A DNA stretch of 64,000 nt from Corbicula japonica (taxonomy: Eukaryota > Mollusca > Bivalvia > Venerida > Cyrenidae), in NCBI GenBank assembly GCA_038501625.1, contig JAZAYU010000113.1, forward strand, positions 1,240,001 to 1,304,000, in the 5' to 3' direction. Below, piece by piece: positions 1 to 13,704 of this stretch. Under the pieces are notes generated by a model. That model was not told where the DNA came from, ran no database searches, and was given only the letters and a program-made list of their open reading frames with translations. A program made the translations under genes and the position numbers. Numbering within the stretch: the first letter of the stretch is position 1; the number at the start of each line of letters is the position of its first letter.

Positions 1-529
1 AACTTACAGGAACTATTCTTGATAATTAAAAGTGGTTTTCATGGTCATAAATGAGTGATAAACCTTCTACTAAGTTCTAGGACATTGCTGGCAAAGAAAT
101 TTCTTAGTCTCAGACGATCCTGCCTCTGAAGCAACTGATGAAAGTCTTGTTTTAGCAAAAGTGTTGAAGGTAGTTTAATGTCCCAAATGTTTTATCCATT
201 GGTAATGATAAATGTGCACAACTTTAATCCTTGTGACCACATCATATTAGTATTTTAGCAATCAGTGATGTAAACTGATCATCTATTTGTGTGGGTCATT
301 TCAACAGTAGATATAAATAATATATGGTTGAATTTCATCTTGTGCAACTTTTGCTTTTGATAATTATTAATATTTCAAAAATCTAAGATGACTGTAGGAA
401 CATGTATTTATTTGTTCAACACATAAACATTTTTAATGTACACAAACCTGCTTAGGTGAATGAAGTTAAATGTAGGAGTGCCTGTGACTGTGTGTACAGA
501 CAATTTTATATTGAACTAATGCATGCATG
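1..529. other. AT-rich non-coding sequence
   Basis: I see no coding exon, RNA gene or clear repeat boundary here. The stretch is AT-rich, with stop codons in all frames. Confidence 0.5.
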
Positions 530-679
530 TAATCAAAATGTAATCAGAATGTAATCAGATTACTTTGTCAAAGTAATTGTAATTTAATCATAACATTTGA
601 AATATAGTGTAATTGTAATGTAATTGATTACTTGTTTTCAGCAATGTAATGGTAATTTAATCATTACATTTTCCCAAGT
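530..679. repeat. TGTAAT/ATTACA-rich repeat
   Basis: Short iterations of TGTAATCA and its complement ATTAC run through this block. It abuts the gag-like remnant directly and may be the decayed edge of a transposon. Its class is not determinable from what I can see. Confidence 0.5.
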
Positions 680-1267
680 AATCGCCCCAGGTCTGGCCGA
701 AACGCTCTTCCAGTCTGCGTAATAAGCTACGGTAAGAAAAGGTTTCATTACGGCTGCTTATCACAGTGTAATAGTCTAACGCTTTGTCCGTTAGACACCA
801 TACTAGGCCACTCAGGCACTCTTTGTCCACTCACAAACTCATACCGAGTGAATTTCAGCCGAAATGCACTCCAATTGCCCTTGCCATTGAAAGTTAGGTG
901 TTTCGGTAATGACGCAACAATTTCTCGTACACAGGACGACCTTCTGGAGGGCAGCTGATAATGAGAGGTCTCATCATCACTGTCAATCATGATCATGTGT
1001 TGGAAAAGATGAGAATTTCTTTTTGGGGATCGCACCCATCTCTGGCCAACATGCTGGTGTTGACGTGACTGGAGCCTGTCCTACCAGACGGCTAGACATG
1101 TAATCTGATGCCGGTTTTGGCACATATGGCGTCACAGCGTTTTTTCCTTCTTTAACTACCTCCGCCAAACGGTACCATTCCCAAAGCTGACCGAAGTCTT
1201 CCCAATTTAAAGTACCGGACTTTCCCAATCCCCAAAAGCTAATGTTTCCAACAACAAACAGTGCCAT
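680..1267 (-). pseudogene. Retrotransposon gag-like remnant, frameshifted
   Basis: On the minus strand three reading frames follow one another: an N-terminal part (1267 to about 983), a middle part (about 1035 to 748, containing FNGKGNWSAFRLKFTRY) and a C-terminal part reaching about 685 with ALDYYTVIS and SLLRRLEERFG. The last two blocks resemble the capsid region of LTR-retrotransposon gag proteins, where a conserved aromatic/Leu pattern ends in an RRLEERFG-like helix. At least two frameshifts make it a dead copy. No protease, reverse transcriptase or LTR was found beside it. The gag assignment rests on remembered family patterns and should be confirmed by a profile search. Confidence 0.55.
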
Positions 1268-2494
1268 TTCCCAATTGACAAAAGAGTTTACAAGAAATTT
1301 CGTTCGTTCCTTAACAAACGGTACTGTTCAAAGTGGAGTAACTATTATCAACGCTCCGGTTAGACTCTTACTCAGTTGTATTCATTAAATATAGTACATA
1401 CAGACATGTGACGTCTTTGATCCAGTCTGCGTTTTATACACGTCCTTTTTTCAGACAGACTGGTTTACGGTCAATAATTGCAAGTTGACCGATTCTTACG
1501 TATAAAATATTGAAGCGCAAAGACCAGTCTTCAGAAACTGAAAGTAGTTAACAAACTTCACAACAACGTTTAGAATGAGCCATTATTCAAAGGAATCCGT
1601 TAAATACAAACACTGGCACTCTTTTGTTGCGAGATTTTGAGTATATATCGACCGATCCCATGCCGCTGACGATGAGTCCCGAGTCTGAGCGATTTGAACC
1701 AATGAATGTAGGTACTGGTATCGAGCAACCTCCCATACTTTCCGCCGTAAATCGGACTGAAACTAAACTTGAATCCAGCCTTCCGACATATTTGGAAACC
1801 AAACTGAGTCCCACTCAGAAGCTATCCTTGAGCTAGCTGCAGCACAAAAACACATTGCCTCAACCTGACTCTGACTCCAGCCCCCAGTCCTTCCATAATA
1901 ATTTCAAATGCAGATTCATCAGATTCATTTCACATTAATTGCAACCTCAAAGAAACTTTTCCTGCCAATGGAAATTATTTTTCCATAGACTGGCAGTCAT
2001 TGGATTGGCATTAATTTCTTACTGGCTGAACAGTTACATCACTTAAGGGTTTTCTGTTAAGGAACCAGACCTTATGATGCTTGGTGAAGCTGAATAAAAT
2101 CCCTAGGGTTTATTTACACGAATCAATAAAAAATCCCAATTTTGCTGATTTTGCGAGTGACTTTTTTTCCCAATTTCAAGATTTTACGACGCGAAAATTT
2201 ACAATTTTTGGGGGAAGGGGAACCTTTCCCCTTTGGGGAAAAAAACGCTGCGTCATCACACGGCGTGCTGGTACTGGTGGCACAATACTTGCAGGAGCCT
2301 GTTGCAACACATTTTTAACAGCTTGCAAGCTGTTCATCATCCTCATCGTCCCCATCTTCACTGAACGGGGCGGAAAGAGCTGGATTTGGTTTAAAATCAA
2401 GCATCTCCACGAACTGAGCAGTGAATTTTCGACGACATATAGTCTCCAGGACGTCCAATGTCAAATTACCGCTGTTTTCGCGAACAGTAATAAG
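1268..2494. other. Non-coding stretch without recognised genes
   Basis: Only short open frames that match no family I know are present, such as 70 codons at 1624-1836. A T-rich and G-rich patch at 2160-2250 is low complexity. I can support nothing further. Confidence 0.45.
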
Positions 2495-3638
2495 CAGGTC
2501 AGAGATATGGCCCATTTGAACCAGGATGGTTCAATTGTACCATGCTGGTTCAAATGGACCAGTTTTCAACATGTACACATATGCCAAATGAACCAGGTGT
2601 GTTATAAAAAAATGAAATATAAAGTTTACACTTACACAATTATGTGAAATAAAACGTTCGAAAACCAGTTTTTGGTATATAAAAATTCATTGTAGCACGA
2701 CCTTCACGAATATGTTGGCTATATAAGAGACGTTTTATTCAATTCATGCGCATACCTATGAAAATCCAAGCAGTGGTTTGTTAGGAAATCAAACTTACAG
2801 TATTGAGGACAAATCGGGATTGTAAAAAAGGTAAAAAAACCTTTTTATTTTACAATTTAATTTCTTTGTAATCTGTTTCAGTTGTTGTCAACCATGCTTA
2901 TGTTACCCGTATGTAGAAAAGCAGCCAGGGATGCTGATTTTACAAGGGAGTTAACTCTCCTTTCTCAAAGGGAAAAAACTCGTACAACTTATAAGGCAGT
3001 ATGGTGTACTGTATTGTCATGCTAAACTGCAAATTTATTACTGCTATTTTTCTAACTTAAAATAATAATATTTCCATAACAATGGAATTTGCAACAAAAA
3101 GCTAATATCGTTCTTTGAAACGTCCGATACACAAAATAAAAACCTAAATAGGTATTGATAATATTATGGCAAATATTGGACACGCATACATGAAATAGTA
3201 GCTTTTTATTGTTAGTTTCGTAATAAGTTCATACGAAACTAATGTTCAAAATAAAATTAGGATTTCCTCCGTTTTTATCGTATGTAATCTCTCTCCGGAT
3301 TTGCAAATGGCTGACAAAGATGCAACATAAATTTTTAGTTCGTTAATTTGCACATATTTCTTCATAAAATAACATTTTTAGAATATGTCCATAATGCGCA
3401 ACGATTTCTGAAGGCAGTTCGCATCATTTCCCATTCCAATATCAATGAAATAAGGTATGCTAAATTAAGTAGAATCATGTGAAAGTATAAATGTGTGCTT
3501 ACAATTGTGCGACTCGTCGTCGAATGAAACTATTTGGCATTTAAAAATAAAAATCTTGTGTTAGAGACAACATATGGTTCATTTGGCATATGTGTACATG
3601 TTGAAAACTGGTCCATTTGAACCACCATGGTACAATTG

Positions 3639-5237
3639 CAGGGGTTTTTTTTCCTTAACAAACTGACGCCGATAGTCGGCGTCTTCCCAAAGAAAAAAAA
3701 TTCCCCAATGAAAATGTTTTCCCCAACGCAAATCACTTCCCCCTTGTAAAGTGATAATTTTTTAGCAAAACGTAAACAGAAGCTTAATTTATAGTCATTT
3801 TTATTCTATTTCATCCAAAATCTGCACTAATTTCACGAATATTTGTTAGGAATTAGGTATGTACGCAACCTAGTATTATTTGTCGAATGTTACTAAATTT
3901 AGATTCGCTATGTCACAGACACTGTGTAGTGTATCCTGGTCGTCAACTTAAACATTACTGGTAATGGATTTTCGTCGTGTTGGGAATAAAGGCATTCTAC
4001 CTGCCAGTTTTAAGTGGATTTTACAACATTTGAGTATCGTTAGCGAGCGTTCGGCCGTAATTACGGCTTAAATACGACCCGTCCGCCGAATTTCTCGACA
4101 ACATACGTCCCGCGGACTTCCGAAAAAGAAAATCACAACCGTCAACGTAGACAGTCGTAGTAAATTTAAACCCACCTATAATCTTTCAGGTCACACCGTT
4201 TACGATAGATAGTAAAAGATGTTTTGCTAAAACAATTAGCTCCGCCCACTTTAAAAATACCAACCAGTCGAGTAAACACATGCCCACGCCGGTCTAATTA
4301 TCGCCGAGGAATGTATTCTGACACCGGGCAAAAAAGGAATCTGTTGTTTTGATACTTGACAATTAATTGAAGATTAACTAAGTAAATTGCTACATGTAGC
4401 TGTCGTATATTGTCTTTGTCGTGCTTTTAAACGGATGCGGCTTGTTTGCACTGTAAGGTAAAACGAACGACGAATAATGCAAAATACGAACAACAGAATA
4501 CAGCGCCATGTTCTGTCACAAAAATACCAATCGTCAGGTGAAACACACATTCAAAACTGTGCCGGGCAATCATTTTTATCCCAAGAATTTTATATCCCGT
4601 ATCTTCCGGAGAATTCATTGATGTCCAAATTTACGACGTGACTCACAACTACAAGAAATATTTAATTATTGCGACATTTTAAAGTCAAAGTACTGTGTAA
4701 TTTTACGATCATATATCATCGTTCGTCGCGTGTTGTATTAGCATTTGCGTATCAAGGTGGGGGGGGGGGGGGGGGTCAGTAGAATTGCTCAAACCCTCCT
4801 TTTAAGCAGCAATATTTAATTTTCTTGGGAAATTCAGCAATTAAGTTGGAAATTATAAATAACTACCCAAGCACTGGCCTAAACAAAATATTTCTGGAAA
4901 TCTTGCATCCGAAACGATTTTGATTCAAAACACACAATTAATGGATACATTTTAAGCAGGCTCCGAAAGTGAGCTAGTATAAATAAACTTATTCTTGTAC
5001 TGTTTAAGAACAGATAGCAAAGAGATATGCCTCTGTATGCTAAATAGACTGCTTGGTAATGAAAGCTAAAGTAAACAAGATAGACAGAAGCATAAACTTG
5101 AGTATAAACATTCACTGTAGCTATACAAGTAAGAGTCTATAATAAACTAAATTTTCCCCAATTTTGTATTTTTCACGCATTTTTCCCCTTTTGACCAGCG
5201 TCCAGCGCCTTCCCCTCTTCCTTAAAAAAAAACCCTG
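3639..5237. mobile_element. CAGGG-terminal hAT-like element with 5-bp TSD (AATTG)
   Basis: The element begins CAGGGGTTTTTTTTCC and ends AAAAAAAAACCCTG. AATTG stands immediately outside both ends (3634-3638 and 5238-5242). The empty site is deduced from the other arm of the host element, so the insertion is well supported. CAGGG termini with a 5-bp duplication fit the hAT5 group. Similar termini and 5-bp duplications occur at 45370, 54971 and 28826. No transposase was recognised inside. Confidence 0.75.
4759..4775. repeat. Poly-G tract
   Basis: Seventeen consecutive G residues lie inside the 3639-5237 element. Such tracts are prone to sequencing-length error. Confidence 0.9.
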
Positions 5238-5279
5238 AATTGAACCATCCTGGTTCAAATGGGCCATATCTCTGACCTG

Positions 5280-7263
5280 ATAAGCGCCTTTGCTAACCTT
5301 GCTTTTATACCTGGAATGGTTTCCAAATCTGCAGCTGGTACAAAGTTGACGGCAATCTTAGGTAAGACTGCTGCCATCTCCTGCTCTTCTGCTGGTGCAG
5401 CACCTTTCAGCCTGTCAGCTACTGACAACCTACTTGAACCTAGACATAGACCTCTTTACCGATGGAGGTGATCCTTTTGGTGACATCGCAAAAATAGAGG
5501 TCTATTTTTGCACGAAAGGGACAATAATCACATTACAAAAAAATTATTTCAATTAACCACTACACTCCCCCCAATCCTAAGTGGCAACAACTAATTGAAT
5601 TGAATGATGTATAAGCTTACCAGACGGCCTCACTTGTACAAAAACTGCTTATTTTTCTGTACTTTGAAATTTCGCACTGCCGGAAATACCAGTGTTTCCG
5701 TTAGAATATCACCGGTTGCCTCATTTCCGGCGTTCGCCTGTTTCCGGCGGCCCTGGAAAAGTTTTACTTATTCTGTCAAATTACGTCAGATCCGGGTCAG
5801 TGCGCGCGCATTTGTTTACGCAGGCAACATCCTACTCAATGAAATTGAAAATAGGTCAAATAGTAGTTTGCAACCTTAAGTTTTGACATGAAATACCCAA
5901 GCATATAAAATTTTACCTTGTTTTACTATTCCCAAAAATTCCCGTTGATTGCATTCATTTTTTTTGTAAAATGTCCAAATGTTTACAGTTTTCAATGGCT
6001 TCCCAGCAGAAGTAGGTCACTATGTTTGCAGCGCCACCGCCAAAAAATTTCTATAGTATAGTGTATGGAAAAAATAGCGCGACAGAAATTAATGACTTCT
6101 TATAGCAAATTCTGAATTGTTTGCTAATTGAATTTTAATTGAATATCATATTTTTGTTACTTTCACATTTTTCTCCTGCATTCTGCAGTGCAATAATTTT
6201 GAAAGGGGTCTTACAGACATTTTGACCCTGACCAACTTATCAATGCATATTTTGCTGTCAAAGATGAAAATCTCTTAGTATGAAGCAGCAAGACCTTTGG
6301 GGGTGTAAATTTCTATATTTCTAAAATAATTGCTGTATACTTTTTTAAGTAAAGGACTCAAGTGAAAAGGTCAGAGTCACAAGAAGTTGCCATAATATCA
6401 ACAAGAAGTGCTATTGATAATTAATGGGTTAATTTTTAGTCCTGCTGTAAATAGAAGGGTTTTAATAAGAGTTGATACTTTCCTTTGCCTAAATTGTAAA
6501 AATAAAAAAAAATACTAATAGTCAAAGCCTTTGTTTATATGATCAATTTTCATTAAAACAGTTAAGAACAACTTAAAACGGCTCCCAATGGTTAAAAAAT
6601 GTTTAAAATTACATTTTCTGAAAAAATATTTTTTGTGTCACAGAATTTTTTCTGTGAAGTGTACTATAATGTTTTCCCGCCGAAAACTGAATTAGAGTAG
6701 TTCCCCTTGAAGGAAGTTGCATAGGGCATTCTTGGGAGCATAAATAAAACAAAAAAGAAGGCTAGTGAACTTTCTTTGCATTTCTTGGTTAGTTTATGAG
6801 TTAATTTGTTGATTCTGATGTAAAAAAGAGTTTAACATTGATTAAATTTTATTCATGTTGTGATAAACCCTTAGACTGCCGGAAACTGGGTGAGCCGGGA
6901 TATGCGCAGATGGAAAATAAAAACATGCAGAAAATAACACAATTTACGGCCAAAAATGTCGAAATACGCAATTGGCTGAGCTATTTAGATGCAAAATAAT
7001 TGATTTCCACCAACTTATCCTTTCCCTCTTCGGTTCAAAAGGTTTGGGTCGTACCAGAGCGTGGCAGAGCGATGGTTCGTTTTATAAACGCTGCCACCAA
7101 TGTTGAACCGCGTATTTAATAGGATAAATACAAGAAAAGTGCACTTACTACTTCTTGATGCGAACTTGTCCCAAGGATGTCCAAAGATAAAGTGATCTAG
7201 TTTAGGTGAACCATTTTCTACTAGCGCTGGATGTACACTCAGGTGCCCGGATGATACTAATTC
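5280..7263. other. Gene-free stretch
   Basis: No exon or RNA gene is supported. A small hairpin is formed by two copies of an ATAGACCTCT-like motif at about 5446-5504. The remainder is AT-rich unique-looking sequence. Confidence 0.45.
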
Positions 7264-8178
7264 GGTTGTGGGTAAAACCCTGACCAGACCCAGACCCAGA
7301 CCAGACCCCGGAAACTAACGATATGGTACGGAAATCTTCGCTCGTTTCCGACAATCGTCTAAAACAATCACGGTGACTATGTATAAAAAGAGATATTTTT
7401 TTCTTTTTTTTGTGGAAAACTATAGAAATTTGGTCAGGATTAAACATTCTATAAGATGTGGGCGCTTATGATTTTTTTTATCAAATTGAGATTTGCCCTA
7501 AAGGGTATTAAATCAAAATTATATTAAAATGTACGAACTATTGTCATTCAGTTATGGGATTGTATTAATTTTATAATCAATTAGGAACGCAATTTAATTT
7601 AATTTGATGAAATTCTTTAATTTTAAGTCACAAATGAATATTATAGAAAATTACAGAAAATAAGATCATTGAGGTTTGTATTGTGTATTTACTGATTTAA
7701 GCTGTAAAAGTCACCGCTTAGCATTTAGGAATCGTAATATGATTATTATGCTGACTTGTCTTTAAATGGTTTAAAAATTATTATATTGCGTGATAATAGT
7801 TTTAAAATCATTTTTTTTCATAACTAGTGATGATAGTATTTGGCGAAAATTGCAATAAAGAGAATATTGACCAGAGCTTTCTCACTGAGTTTTGTCCGGC
7901 AAATTATGATTATGGAGATTGTAAAGCAGTCTGTTTTCAGTTAATTCTGAAATTTATTATTTCATATTTCTAGCAGTGAAAAGAATTAAGATTAGGAAAT
8001 AATTTAAAGCTTCAAAAAACACACAAAAAAACAACACGAATCGCTAATTAACACACAATGTCATGTCGTTATTGTTATCGTAATGTAATGTCGGAAATGA
8101 GCGAAGGTTTCCTTACCATATCGTTAGTTTCCGGGGTCTGGTCTGGGTCTGGGTCTGGTCAGGGTTTTGCCCACAACC
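7264..8178. mobile_element. 915-bp TIR element with 8-bp TSD (ACTAATTC)
   Basis: The left terminus GGTTGTGGGTAAAACCCTGA is repeated inverted at the right end. The arms extend about 85 bp and include repeated CAGACC units. ACTAATTC stands directly outside both ends, at 7256-7263 and 8179-8186. The interior is AT-rich and has no long frame, so the element is non-autonomous. An 8-bp duplication fits hAT, P or Merlin type elements, but the GGTTGTGG terminus does not let me choose. Confidence 0.85.
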
Positions 8179-8186
8179 ACTAATTC

Positions 8187-9700
8187 CGCTATATCCCGGT
8201 ACCGCCCGTACCGGACCGGACTGTGCTGTAGAATAGTCTTGACTGTTTCACTGCGCATGTCTGTACTTTCAGCAGACAACGACAGTAGTAAACCAATTTT
8301 GTCTGGCGGCTATAACCGCCAGAGAATCCTAAGCGAGTTTCAGTTATCTTTCCTTGAGGTTTAAATTAGGCGGTATTCCCCACGTTTACAAGTACATAAC
8401 AACACCAGCTAGTGTTAGGTTTAAAAATACAAAGAACTTGGAGTCATATTACAGATGTATGTTTACCATTATCCCAACTGGGTTGCTGATAGCAGTTTGA
8501 TGCCACTTAACCTTGTCACTGATTTATTGCCATACATATGTTTGGAATGCCTACATTACTGTGAAATGTTAAACGTTCGAGTTGCACAAATTCTGCACAA
8601 TGTTTGCCATATAATGTTGTTCAATGCGCTGTTTTCACCTTCTAGTTGCTGGTTTATAAAGTATCAGCTGTACTTCTTCTAATCTTTATCACAAAAAGTG
8701 CATATTTACTCGATCATGCTTTATCCATGTCAAGGTTTATCATGAATTATTGTGATGAGCAATAAGCCTTGTTGATAAGCAGCTTGAGAGAGAGTTTTTA
8801 AAACAGATACAGAGAGCAAGTGTGACGTCATCCAGCAGCCAATCAGAGGCCTCTAGATTTTGGTTTACAACAGTCGTTTATTTTCTGATAACGACGGAGA
8901 AAGAGTCTATAGAATAGTCTAGCGTCACCACACAAATTTAAATGATTCATCGGCCTCTTTTAAAAGCCGTTTTCGGTACTTTTCTAGGTACTTCCATATG
9001 CATTAAAATATGTTTGTTGTTTTTTTAACCAGAATTTAAATTTTTAGTGGTGGTAACCCACTAATATTTTTAATTTGGGCCATTTACAATATAATGATAG
9101 AAGAATTAATCAAATTAAATGGATACATCGACCTCTTTTAAAAGCCTTTTTGTACTTTTTTAGATACATGTACACGCGTTAATTTCAAAGTTAAATTATA
9201 TATCACATTAACAATATATATCAATTATCAGAATATTTGCTAAAGACATTGCTATTATGCTTGATGATTATTATTTTACTGATTTGGATTACAAACAGAC
9301 ATATTCGGTGGATAAGTATTGTCTTGATTGGGAGCAACTCAAATTAGTTGATAATTGGGTCCCAATTGCTAAATTTTCAAAGAGGTATACTTCTTTGAAG
9401 AACCACATAACAATTATAGGCGTGAAATAAATATAATTTGCACTATTGTAAAAATTGTTGTTTTTCTTGTCTATATCATCGAATAATTGAAATTAAAAAT
9501 CTTGTAATTGATTGGTTTAAAGTATTTTAATGCCCATTCTCAAATACATCCTTTATCATTCCAAATATTGTTCTGTATCTGTATTGCCTTAACGGCTTGA
9601 ATGTTACAATTCAAATTTGAGACAAGATTGTTTTCCGCTTGTCTCTTATTGTTTCCATATACTTTATTAAATTGAAATTTATGTGTGTTGACAATCCGAC
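8187..9700. other. Non-coding sequence upstream of candidate exon
   Basis: No gene is recognised. Two related blocks near 8940-8990 and 9110-9180 share a CATCGRCCTCTTTTAAAAGCC motif, a diverged local duplication. A CRE/CCAAT pair lies at 8822-8845 and is listed separately. Confidence 0.4.
8822..8845 (+). promoter_or_regulatory. CRE-like and CCAAT-like pair
   Basis: TGACGTCA (CRE consensus) at 8822-8829 is followed closely by a CCAATCAGA box. Together they are common in animal promoters. The pair lies about 860 bp upstream of the candidate exon at 9701, so it could belong to that gene's promoter. This is inference from motifs only. Confidence 0.3.
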
Positions 9701-9847
9701 ATGGCTGCAATAATAGGACACAGCCAAGTGAAGTGTATTCACAACTATCTTAATAGTGAAAACATTTTTACATTGTGCTATCCCGGAATTACCATTAAGG
9801 ATTTAACCAATAAAGATGAAGTGTTTGATCTTATCACGGACGTTTCG
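9701..9847 (+). CDS. Candidate first coding exon, SGNH-like motif
   Basis: An ATG at 9701 opens 49 codons that end exactly at a strong donor, GTAAGT at 9848. The N-terminus contains IIGHSQVK, resembling the block I serine motif (GDS-like) of SGNH/GDSL hydrolase folds, followed by CYPGITIKDL, which is also reminiscent of that fold. SGNH domains occur in host genes and in ORF1 of some CR1/L2 LINEs, so the origin is uncertain. No downstream exon was identified before PPIL4. A spliced transcript or a match to a longer bivalve protein would settle it. Confidence 0.4.
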
Positions 9848-12782
9848 GTAAGTCTAGGTTTTACACTTCGTCGATGCACGAGAAAATGGTTAAGGTCTTA
9901 TAAATTAAAATGGTAGAAACTTGTATTGCAAAAATGAAATTTTCATTCATTTTGCGGAACATTAAATAATATAAGAAAATTACTGATCTCTAACCGACCA
10001 GAGCCTGACAAATACGGTGCCACAAATATACCGTTAGATATACATGTGAGCAAAGCATAATTAGCATTTGTTTTCTTACCTTTTCTGACATGTTATCCCG
10101 GCAAACAAGACGATTTTTTATGGTTAAAAGGCGTTATTTGGTTCGCTTGGATCACGCTTAGCCGACTGTGGTTTAATGCAATCCAAACAGCCAAATAAAA
10201 TTTCGCAGCTTTTCACACAGACTGCCTTATGAAGGCTTTATATTCTGGTTTAAAGCCTATATACATGTAGACTTATAAAACGACTCAAAATGTGGTAGAA
10301 ATCGCGATTATTTCTTAAATATCTTGCAGTAATATGCATTTTCATTACTGTTAATGAACAGGCTCAATCAAACCGAGCCTACAATATTTTCATATTTGTC
10401 GTGTTCGATTGCTTTCAAAGTTCCCTTTTAATCTATTTCTCAATGGTGAACCGAAGTTAAGAGATTTTTTTATACTTTTAGATTATTCTAATGACTTTCT
10501 TTGGCACAAAGCTGTTCAAACGAACAATTTTCTGAATCACAGTAAATATTTGAACGTTTCAAACTTATGTGAGAAATAAACACAATTTGATCAAATTTTG
10601 AGTAGTATAGGTTAAACATAGCTTTTCTATTACTAAATTGTGGCAGATTTGTGTATTTGAATTGTTGTGTTTTGACAAAGCTGCTTAAATTGTCAATGCT
10701 TTAATTCCTCGTTTTAAAGTACATAGTGTAACTCTGTCCATTGCCAATTTTGCATGTTTTCTCATGCATAATTCTTTTAAAAAGCATGTGGGTTGTTAAA
10801 TTATCATTTAAGCCTTATTTCACGTTGAACGACTATATTCTGTGATGTAAATTGTACTTTATTTTTGATTGGGGCCTCTTACTGCTTAATGTCTTTTTCT
10901 ATTTCCCTCTCTCTTTCTCTTTTTCTCTCTCTCGCTCACTTTTCATGTGTTGTTGGCAATTTTTCATATAATCATGTATATACCCAGATTTGGCTCAGTC
11001 CGTTTGCCAAGCCTACAGACAAACAATGTCGTGTTTACCTATTGTCATAAAACTGGCCATTTCTCTCTCCTCCTTTCTCTCTTCTTTCTTTCACTTAAGT
11101 TATATTTTTTGGTTGGTATTTCATTTTGTTTAGGAAACTGTATTGAAAGAAATTTATTCTAAAATTCATTCTTATTAGTATAGTAATAGGAGAATTAAAT
11201 ATAAAAAAGTGAAATATGTGACTTGTTTATTAGACAACTCCCCATCCAATATCGAAAATACCTGGGATTACTGAGTCCTGCTACGCTATATGCGACGCTG
11301 ATAAAAAAAGAAGTAACATACAAAGAAAAAAGAACAACATTACACACGAAATGCTACTCTTCAATTACTTTTTTTGTAAAAACATATTTCTATCTATGAT
11401 GATTTATATCAAAATTATGATAATCCTTCATTAAAATACTGGACAAGAATGTCGTGTGTTATGTTCTTTTTCATAGGACAAGTCAAAATGCCGACCCGGT
11501 CTACTGAATGCCTGTCTGAAATCTAGTCTCGGAGAAGTCATTAATTGCTATCTAGAAAAGTGACAATTACACAGATATCAAATGTCGAAAACTTGTTAGT
11601 AAAAACAGCCGATTAGCCAAACCAACAGCATGTGCCCAAGTGCGGCCCATCAAAGGTCCGTCCCCCCCCCCCCCCAACCCCACAATGGAGTTAATTATGT
11701 GTCTCATCACTTGCTTGTACATTCCAATTAACCGATCAACGTATTGGTACAGTATTTATTTATATTAAAACCTGGTGATCTGACAATTTTTAAATAAATA
11801 AAAAAAAGCAAAACATAATTTTACACAGTTATGTTCTTGTCCTTAAGAATTTGTCGGTATCACCCTTTTCAACTAAGTACTCTTTACTAGTAGCAATCAT
11901 TCGAAAAGGAAACTTGTTTACACAAATGACAACTTTATTTCATAAAGTAATTTCTTATTTCAGTATCGTTTGCCTCAGGAAACTGGATTTCTTAAAAAAA
12001 AAAATATAAAAAAATGTGCTCAGTTTTAAATGGAAATGTATGATTTTTGCCAATGTTTCTATTATATAGCGAGTTAGATTTAATAGCATTAGAATCTTCT
12101 GGATGTGACAATTCCTGATATGCATGTTTCGTTGAAATATTTACATAAGATACACATATCTTATGAGTATTTGAGACACGAATTTGAATTTTTTTACTTC
12201 AATTCACATACACTCAACAAAAGTTCTAATTGGTCGCTTTTTGTCCGTAATTTTTTATTAGAAAGACATTGAATTCACTCTTTATTTATGATCAAATACC
12301 AACAACAGTGTTCAACTTAAGCTTTAATCTTGTAATAATTGACTTTTGAACAGTTTGGCAAGTGTTATCGTTAATTTTGCTAAAAATGCATTTCTTGCAT
12401 AAAAAGGTCAAGCAAACAGAAATTTGCTCTTAATTCCTTGTTTTATTTTAATATGACCCCTCATTAGTAGGAAAAACAGAAAACATGATCAATCAATAGT
12501 ACATTTGTTTAAATAAACTCCTTTCAAAGTATCAAATTTTAAAATTACCTCCCTTTCAATTAAAGACTGTTCTAATTTTAACCCTGCAGTGTCAGTAAAT
12601 GGTATTGGATTCATTTAAGAAAACAATCAATAAAGATTAAAAAAGACATTAAATAATTGATTTCAAGACAAAATCAGTTCTTTCCACAACCTCTCTTGAC
12701 GTAGGGAAGAAACACAACTAGCATACAATGTAAACATGTACAATTAATGACCAGTTAGAACTTTGATTGAGTGTATACTATA

Positions 12783-13075
12783 TTGCTGATATTGCTACAG
12801 TATTACCGATAAATTGCAGATGGTACTGCTGTATTACTGATAATGTTACTGTGTTTTTTTATAAGTTGCCGATATTGTTGTTACATTGTATTACTGAAAT
12901 ATTGCTGACTTAGCTGATTAAATGATGATTTTGCTGCGAGTTTGCTGATATCGTTAAAGTAAAACTGCTGCATTGCTGAAATATTGCTGATGCTTATTTG
13001 CTGATATCGTAAAAGTAACTACTATATTGATGTAATTTTGCTAAATTAGTTGCTGAATTACTGACATTGTAGATT
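12783..13075. repeat. Degenerate TTGCTGATATTG-type repeats
   Basis: Variants of TTGCTGATATTG and TATTACTGA recur irregularly across about 290 bp. It looks like an old, decayed minisatellite without a fixed period. Confidence 0.5.
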
Positions 13076-13704
13076 TATAAAAAAAAGATCGATGCAATCT
13101 AATTCAGTGACGTGATAGATCGAAGTTAGAACATAGTCTCATGTAAGGTTAATTTTAAGACTTGGTGTATACTTAGTATATATTCTTTTACAGTTAGTTT
13201 GGAATATATATATAATTTTATTTGTAATTGTATAACACGAAGTTCTGTGCAAATACTGTTGTCCAATACATGCTGCAGTGGAGCTTCTCATCCGGTAGTT
13301 ACCAAGGATGGAGTTGCGCGATTCTTTATATTATTCTATTTTGTTACACATACTTTTGAAACAAATCTGTTTTTTTTTCCGTTGTTTTCTTTCATTTAGT
13401 AAATACTAAAAAAGCTAATCGTGAATGAAAAATTTGTTTGTATAATAAAAAAAAACACACAAAACTTTTTGAACACGAATAAATTTACATCACTTTGTAA
13501 TTAAAAATGGACTAAAAAATATAACTGTATAAACGTTACCAGTAACTTAATGTTCATTTTCTCACTTGTTACTTTTTATTTTTAAAAATATAGGTCTTTA
13601 GATTTAAATATTGTTTAAAAAAGTAAACTATCCATTACTTGCCACATTCACAAAACACAGCCTCCCTACACAGTCAAAAAAGTTTAAATTTTACTGATGT
13701 TAAT

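Larger units (their letters stand above)
2495..5279. mobile_element. Inverted-repeat DNA element, right arm split by a nested insertion
   Basis: The left arm at 2495-2594 is inverted on the right as two blocks, 3571-3638 and 5238-5279. The right arm becomes continuous once the 3639-5237 insertion is removed. The arms include CCATTTGAACCAGGATGGTT and, further in, CAAATGGACCAGTTTTCAAC. No transposase-like frame is visible between the arms, so this is a non-autonomous element of unknown superfamily. The outer target duplication was not found. Confidence 0.7.
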
